Assembly: GCA_947247005.1 (NCBI GenBank)
Contig: OX365956.1
Span: forward strand, 15,272,089-15,336,088
Length of the DNA: 64,000 nt
Direction: 5' to 3'
Source: Spisula solida
Taxonomy: Eukaryota > Mollusca > Bivalvia > Venerida > Mactridae
Shown here: one piece after another, positions 57,395-64,000 of the stretch
Layout of the letters: each line of letters opens with the position of its first letter
Position numbering within the stretch: the first letter of the stretch is position 1
The notes under the pieces: generated by a model
Seen by the model: the letters and a program-made list of their open reading frames with translations, nothing else
Databases searched by the model: none
Told to the model about the DNA's origin: nothing
Translations under genes and position numbers: made by a program

Positions 57395-57961
57395 TCCCAC
57401 TCGGTCGATATCCTATACGTAAAGGTCCAGGTCAAGTCAAATTCTCCGTGCTATACACAACTATGATTTACTAATCGTGAAACATGAAATACGTCATAAT
57501 ATTTCCCAATCATTGATAACCCATACGATCACTGAATCCGGGTTTCGTGTGTGTTTATTAGTTAAATATGCTAATTAAACGGTTCTTTAATAATAATAAT
57601 AATAGCCGTATCCATAATTTGTCAACATAGGGGGATTTTAGAATTTATACGAACATGACAAATCGATGGTCTTTTCGGCAACCATGCGTCATGATCATAA
57701 AACATTTTTCATGCTTAATTCAATTTGAGCATGCAATTGGACTGAGTAGCTACTTTACACTTCAACGATTAAATAATCTTTACCTTGTCGAAATATAACT
57801 CTGTTTTCTTAAGGCTATCCATCCAATAAATTGTTCCGGTAAACCGCAAATCGTTTTATTGAGACATTTAAAGTTTGGGCACGAAATGAGTTGACTATGA
57901 ACACAATTTGATAATCGTGGAACCAGAGCAATCAACATCTGATATGATAAACGCACACATC

Positions 57962-58144
57962 TGGGTACCGTTTTATCAAAGCATTTACGCTAGCGTAACT
58001 CTAAGTTTTCCGTAAATATTGCGTACGTCGATAATATTTGCGCAAATGCGTTTTACTAAGATATTTTTTCTCATGTTCTGTCGTAAGTATTGGCGTAATT
58101 CTACGCAAGGTCGGAGTAAGAGCAATTTTAGTAAAACAGTACCC
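57962..58144. mobile_element. MITE of the 'gggtactgttttatcaaag' family
   Basis: Ends gggtaccgttttatcaaagc and 'tttagtaaaacagtaccc' bound 183 bp. Related to the inner MITE at 57130-57371, with a single end also at about 60084-60125. Confidence 0.75.
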
Positions 58145-58749
58145 TGATGTATGAGTCTGGTGATAGCATCAGTGGTACGTATATACACTTACTCTGTAGT
58201 ATGTAATAGTTCCCATTATACTAATTGAAAACTTAAAATATGGAAGAAAGTGTTTATGTCCATCCGGTTCGCTCAAACAGACGGCTATTCGACAGGCTCT
58301 GTAGGCTTATTCGATCTTATTGAACATGCCCGTCATCAATGTAACGACATTCTGTCTGCTGAAAACGCATTGAACGTATAAACTAGTTTTACTAAAATAA
58401 AAAAAATATGGTCAGTTATTCAAGATACGTGCATCAGAATACATTTTCCCCTCGAAAAATGTCTCTTTTATTTTTTGAGAAGTATCTAATATCTGAATTA
58501 ATATCGTCCTGGTTGAGATTGAGCTAAAGCCTAGGTCCTACTGAGGAATTCCACATCGGCGATGTTCTCCCGATTTTTTCCGATACCACCCAATTCATCA
58601 CAATTTCAATGAATCCCAGTCCGATCAATAGTGTATATATATTACTATGATGTTTATTTAACTGCTTTTTAAGTTTGATTATTGTTTTATCTTTTTTCAA
58701 AGCTGATTTTTTTCATTTATATACATGGCGCATTTTTTTCTTACCTTAC

Positions 58750-58802
58750 AAGCCAACAGAGACCATGATGAGCGCCATACAAAGGAGAACTAGCAGAACC
58801 AT
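58750..58802 (-). CDS. Possible signal-peptide exon, minus strand
   Basis: ATG at 58802 opens 'MVLLVLLCMALIMVSVG', a strongly hydrophobic start, then a donor (ggctt|gtaagg). It could splice in phase 2 to 53142, which would give a small 62-residue secreted peptide, but that partner is weak. Chance remains possible. Confidence 0.25.
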
Positions 58803-58814
58803 TCCATTGACTTT

Positions 58815-58880
58815 AGTACGTCGCGGCCTGGGATCGGGACCGTGACCCCTCACGCGCGAAGCGGATGCTCTATCACTAGG
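58815..58880 (-). repeat. tRNA-like head at the edge of the satellite
   Basis: On the minus strand 'tagcctagtgatagagcatc' then cgcttcgcgcgtgaggggtc and 'cggtcccgatcccaggcc' form an A box and a B-box-like arm. The A-box half is what the neighbouring satellite repeats. Confidence 0.6.
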
Positions 58881-59787
58881 CTATCAAGGCGGATGCTCAA
58901 TCTCTAAGCTAACGAGGCGGATGCTCTATCACTAGGTTAACGAGACGGATGCTCTATCACTAGGCTATCGAGGCGGATGCTCTATCACTCCGCAATTGAG
59001 GCGGATGCTATATCACTAGGCTATCGAGGCGGATGCTCTATCACTCAGCTATCGAGGCGGATGCTCTATCACTAGGTTAACGAGGCAGATGCTCTATCAC
59101 TAGGTTAACGAGGCGGATGCTCTTTCACTAGGCAATCGAGGCAGATGCTCTTTCACTAGGCAATCGAGGCGGATGCTCTATCACTAGACAATCGAGGCGG
59201 ATGCTCTATCACTAGGCATTGAGGCAGATGCTCTATCACTAGGCAATCGAAGCGGATGCTCTATCACTAGGCAATTGAGGCGGATGCTCTTTCACTAGGC
59301 AATCGAGGCGGATGCTCTATCACTAGGCAATCGAGGCGGATGCTCGATCACTAGGCAATCGAGGCGGATGCTCTATCACTAGGTTATCGAGGCGGATGCT
59401 CTATCACTCAGCTATCGAGGCGGATGCTTTATTACTAGGTTATCGGGGCGGATGCTCTATCACTCAGCTTTCGAGGCGGATGCTCTATCACTCAGCTTTC
59501 GAGGCGGATGCTCTATCACTAGGTTAACGAGGCGGATGCTCTATCACTAGTATATCGAGGCGGATGCTCTATCACAAGGCTATCCAGGCGGATGCTCTAT
59601 CACTAGGCAATCGAGGCGGATGCTCTATCACTCAGCTATCGAGGCGGATGCTCTATCACTTTGTTAACGAGGCGGATGCTCTATCACTAGGTTATCGAGG
59701 CGGATGCTCTATCACTAGGCAATCGAGGCGGATGCTCTATCACTAGGCAATCGAGGCGGATGCTCTATCACTAGGCTATCGAGGCGA
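58859..59787. repeat. 28-bp satellite, about 33 copies
   Basis: Unit 'gaggcggatgctctatcact' + aggcaatc, with a few common variants (ggttaac, cagctat). The array is contiguous and highly regular. Read on the minus strand each unit contains tagcctagtgatagagcatc, the D-arm/A-box half of the adjoining tRNA-like sequence. Confidence 0.95.
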
Positions 59788-60838
59788 ATCTTTGTTCATC
59801 AACCCACACAAAAGAAATACAATACTATTATAAGATAACAGGTCAAACTCAAATGATTCGGATGCAACATGTCTGTCCTATGCTCATTCAAACATTCAGT
59901 TCTTTAACCATGGAGTAACTATCATGCGCCTCTCAATTCTTGCCCCTATTTCCAGCAGTCCAGTAGCCACGGGGTTCCTCGTCTGCCACACGCGAACGGG
60001 ATGCCTGTCGAGTATCTACGGGAGCCACACGAATAATCGGATACCAGTTGAGTAAAGACTTTGGTAGTTCTACTCGTCTATCTGGTACTGTTTTATTAAA
60101 ATAACTTACTGAAATCTTAATGTTTCTTGCCAACATTAGCTCGATAGGTATAACATGCAGTTTATTTTCAAAATCCAGTCTTGAAGCTCTTAGACCTATT
60201 AGTCCAGTCATTCTACGATTTAACCTCAAACTAATTGCAAAAGAATTATTTTTTCGATAATCATGTAGATAAATGTATGCTTATAATCATACAAAAAGTC
60301 TAGAAAAATCTAAGGTGGGGAAAACGATGAAATTTAACCTTAAACTTGTTCATTTTTTCGAACTACGACATGGCAAATATAACTCGCCATAGTGACGTCA
60401 TATCAACTTAGCGCGTGCAATGAACTATGTCATCACGAAGGCATAATCTCGTGATATTTCCGTGAATATGTTACTTAAATATCAAATAACACGTACACAT
60501 CAACCATTTCAGTTGATTATTTAAAAATAGGAACAGTAATAATCTTTTTATATACAAAAGTAAAATATTTTACGATGGTTTATGAAAATAAATCGGCGTT
60601 ATTTTGTCGTTGAGATTATGCATACAATTCCTCTCTACGGAAGCGCATTATGGACATTGTCTTAATCGCCCTTACGGGTAACAATACAGTTTGTGTATGT
60701 TTCTATTGATATTGTTTGTGTCTTTGACGAATTAAATTAGTGATATCATACACATGTAGATTGTAGAGTCTACATACTTACTTACGTTAACCTAGCTTTG
60801 TACACAGGACTAGATTTAGGGCTGCACATACTCTTGGC
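59788..60838. other. No gene seen
   Basis: AT-rich sequence with one end of the 'tactgttttat' MITE family near 60084. The minus-strand frame at 60229-59933 overlaps that end and is not supported. Confidence 0.45.
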
Positions 60839-61530
60839 CTATTCAAACAAACTCAAAACGTAGGTCTTACTTAACCTAATCTTACAAGTACATGTATGCA
60901 TTGAACTTAAGTTTTAGATCTCGCCTTGCACTGTAGACCAACAGCATTGAACGCATGTCTTAGGTAGATCGTTGCACTGAGGACATACTATAGATAGCAT
61001 TGAACGATAGTTTAATTGGACCCATTTTAACAAGTCTTGAACGTAGGTCTGAACTGGCCCTACATTTGTATTAAAGCAAGTATTTAAGGTATGTATTAGG
61101 AGTCCGGTACTCTTAAAAACCACAGCAAGCATTTAATGTAGGTCTACTTGAACCTACTCCAGCAAGCATAGAACGTATAGTCTAACTGAACCTATTCCAA
61201 TTTGGTCTAAAATCGGTTCCTGCACTCTTGACCTTCTCTTGTAAGCATTGAACGCAAGTCTAACTGAACCTTGTCCTGTAGGTTTAGTGTCGAACATTGT
61301 ACTGTGGACATAATCTAGTAAGCATTGAACTTATGTTTAATTGGACCTACTCCTGCAGCATTCAATGCAGATCTAAGGTCGAGTGTTGCATTCTAGACAT
61401 ACACTAGTAAGAATGACTTGTCTAACTGAACCTTCTCCAGTCAGCATTGGGTTTAGATCTAATGTCGAGCGTGTACCTACTATGGACATGTTCTAGCAAG
61501 CATTGAACGCAGGCCTAAGGTCGGGCATTG
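60839..61530. repeat. Diverged tandem repeat of 'gcattgaacgcaggtctaa'
   Basis: About ten loosely spaced copies of gcattgaacg(c/t)a, each followed by ggtctaactgaacct or ggtcgagcattgcact-like text, give a 60-130-bp rhythm over 690 bases. Confidence 0.75.
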
Positions 61531-61774
61531 AACTCCTCGATGTTAACAAGTTTTCCGACAAGTATAAACACAGGCGATCTAGTATTGAGCCTTGCATTTA
61601 TGAAACTATTACTATGCTGGCGAAAATTAAGCGAAACATCGAGCTCTGTAATCCTGAACCAATTCTGGTTAACATGGAAAGTCCATCTAACATCTCGCAA
61701 ACTGTGCCTAAAAGGCAACAAACCGTACAACAATGTACATAACAAAGCCAAATGGACCACCGACCAAGTACCTG

Positions 61775-61865
61775 ATCACATACCCAGGCATATATATGTA
61801 ATGGACCCGTATACCCAGGCATGTACATGTAATGGACCCATATACCCAGGCCTGTACATGCAATG
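61775..61865. repeat. ~36-bp tandem repeat, three copies
   Basis: 'tacccaggcatgtacatgta' + atggacccata occurs three times with small changes. Confidence 0.85.
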
Positions 61866-62907
61866 GATGTGCGATATGTTCTATGATTACCAGCCAGCTT
61901 TTATTTATACCTTATTGCTAGTTTGATCTCGGATTCATACATACATATGAAGTAGTTTCAAGTCGCACTGTATCCAAGGATAACTAGAACTGTCGCCATT
62001 CGACAGACTAATATACCCCCGCGTGCCAAAAAGCATTGCAGCTAATTCTTTTAATAACCATTTGTTAAGATGTGGTTATTGTTAAAGTTAAACTATTAAA
62101 TTATGTAGACAGTTGAATACTTTAAACCTTAATATGAAATATTTGTGAACATTGTAAGGAATAATGTGATTTAAATGCCAAAATATTTTTGGGGTTTCAA
62201 ACCCTCACTCAATGATACAATTTGACATTTGCCAGATCCAAATGTAATACGATATATATATGTGGCAAGCAGCTGATGATAAAATAATGGGAAACCTGTC
62301 CACACTATACCACGCTTATTTACACTAGACCGGTAGGCAAATCCACTTTCCTCCTGATACCAAAACATTTAAAATGTCAAACCATATTATTGTCATATAT
62401 ATGTATATGGAGTTTACGATAAACGTCCATGTGATGAAAATTTTAGAAACTTTTTATCATATTCAGTGATGAAATCCTCTGGTATTATATAAATTGATGT
62501 TTGTGGACTAACAAAAAACATCAAGAAAATATTATATGGTTCATGGTCTGATTAAGCTTAAATATCAGTGTAAATCAGAATATCATTCAATGCTCAAATT
62601 GCTTCCGTAACAGATGTAGCATTTTGGCATATAAAATGTAAAGGAAATGTGACTTGAAAACATAAAAATTATGCAATTGCGATTGTAAATACACGTATAT
62701 AGGATAATGACCAATACGGTTATGTACTATAATTGCAGTTCACCATGGCCACAAGCTACGAAACCTTTAAAATTAATTACGAAAGTCAGTGTTCACTGTG
62801 ATATCCATCACTGTATTCATATACAATTAGAATTACATGCCGTAATTAATAGTTTTTAATGAATTTATAAATGTCATGTCGTAATTAATACAGTTTTTCA
62901 TAAATTT
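61866..62907. other. No gene seen
   Basis: AT-rich DNA without supported exon or repeat. Confidence 0.45.
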
Positions 62908-63174
62908 ATGTTATAGTTAGAACATATTAAGTAAATTTTAATGATTAAAAAGGGCGGAGCGAGCGAAGCGAAGCGAGGCCTTTTTAGTCATTAAAATTTA
63001 CTTAACATGTTCTAACTAACATATAATATAACATTCTGCATTCTGATTTGCCGATAGAAATTAGCGCCAACGCAAGACGACAAGTCTGTTAAGAGAAAAT
63101 TTTAATGATTAGATTTTCATTTAACCGCGAAAATGCGGCGTTTTCATTGGCTCATAATGTAGGTTATATTCTAA
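62908..63174. mobile_element. Palindromic MITE, copy 2
   Basis: Nearly identical to 3680-3948 in the same orientation: fold-back arms 'agttagaacatattaagtaa', centre ggcggagcgagcgaagcgaag, then 'attctgatttgccgatagaa' and 'gcggcgttttcattggctca'. Confidence 0.9.
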
Positions 63175-63414
63175 AAATTCATTAAAAACTTTAATATTTA
63201 CGGCTTGTAAATTAAAATTTAAAATGTGTTGGTATGTTTGAATTACAAGCAGGTATGAACATTTAAAATATTAACTGGGTAATAAAATACAGAATATGTT
63301 TAAAATGAAAATATGTTTTAGGATTGACACAGCAACTTAGATATGTACTACAGAAATTGAAAACTTCAATATCTTTGAAATGTATGATTTATCTTTTTTG
63401 CTTTCGACAGACAG

Positions 63415-63625
63415 TTGTAGTGCTGTTTTATCTCTGCCTAATTGGCAAATGACCTCAAGGAGAAGAGATAGGTTGATGCTTGCGTGATACAAGGAATTCA
63501 GACGGGATGTCCTAGTACAGTCATTCTGACTAGACTTCCTGTGTCCAGACAGAGATTCAAACCTTGAAATTCCAGATTAGTAGTTGAGCGAGCTAAGCAC
63601 TCGACCACCGTTCCACTATGATATA
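63415..63625 (-). mobile_element. tRNA-like SINE fragment
   Basis: On the minus strand 'agtggaacggtggtcgagtg' (A box) is followed by 'caaggtttgaatctctgtct' (B-box-like), then a body ending with 'gccaattaggcagagataaa'. A short match to that end is at about 52746-52770. Confidence 0.5.
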
Positions 63626-64000
63626 TAATATATACCACTTGCAACAACTGGACCACGTGTCATTCCATGTGGTATTTTTTATTGAGATAATACATAAAGC
63701 TATAACAATCTTTTGCATATACAGTAGTGTTGGAAGATATTGTCATAAGAGATGTATATTTTCCTGATACACGTATTTGTCTAAGAGTATAAATGAATCA
63801 ACTTCCAGTTATCGCAATAAGTCATACACGTTGAATTGTATAGTCTACCAATGAATCACACAGTGACGGGAAATCACAAGTGCTTTTACTCACAATACGG
63901 CACATACTTTGCATTGTATAATATCCCAATAAGTCATACAGTGATTAGGTTTGAACGCTGTGATTGTGGTCATTTCTGTTCTACCTTAGAAAAGTTAATT
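63626..64000. other. No gene seen
   Basis: AT-rich DNA to the window edge. Confidence 0.4.

Noticed and set aside
59564..59746. 60-codon frame with repeating 'GGCSITQLSRRMLYH'
   Set aside because: It is a read-through of the 28-bp satellite.
61503..61926. Four overlapping frames on both strands
   Set aside because: They lie in repeat DNA (diverged tandem repeats and the 36-bp repeat) and none has a recognisable domain or splice support.

Overview
This looks like nuclear DNA of a mollusc, most likely a bivalve. The window is AT-rich, intron-containing and gene-poor, and crowded with the repeat types known from bivalve genomes: tRNA-headed SINEs, TA-flanked Tc1/mariner miniatures, a DIRS-type retroelement, palindromic MITEs, and direct repeats carrying 'aaggtcaaggtcac' and 'aagctcacc/ggtgagct' blocks. 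The species cannot be named from the sequence. Only about four loci carry credible protein-coding signal. All are split by GT/AG introns, so most long open frames are chance readings through repeats.

Layout. 1-6522: a decayed DIRS-like retroelement with diverged inverted ends and a large hairpin minisatellite. 7285-7330 (-): an isolated signal-peptide exon. 7.6-15.2 kb: SINE, bivalve direct repeats, a Tc1/mariner MITE and tRNA-like heads. 15883-16810 (+): a dead EGF-repeat exon, followed by 17184-25755 (+), a complete four-exon model for a MEGF/scavenger-receptor-F-like type I membrane protein. 26-33 kb: palindromes, MITEs and a rearranged mariner. 34137-39733 (-): a BTB-BACK-PHR (BTBD-type) gene that carries frameshifts and a stop and is probably a pseudogene. 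35.8-36.6 kb: one MITE inserted inside another. 40.8-44.9 kb: mariner relic, MITEs and SINE. 45313-49071 (-): four exons of an unrecognised Gln/Pro-rich protein with Cys-rich ends. 49551-51438: a fold-back element with mirrored arrays of nine short motifs on each side. 52-58.8 kb: mostly unique or MITE DNA with one weak signal-peptide exon. 58859-59787: a 28-bp satellite grown out of a tRNA-like Pol III head. 60.8-64 kb: diverged repeats and a second palindromic MITE copy.

How the parts relate. The EGF gene and the dead EGF exon are tandem relatives in one orientation. The lone signal exon at 7.3 kb resembles the EGF gene's first exon and points the other way, so this may be the edge of a tandem family of secreted or receptor EGF proteins. 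All internal junctions of the EGF model keep frame, which is the strongest evidence in the window. The rest is shaped mainly by repeated insertion of small inverted-repeat elements, some nested.
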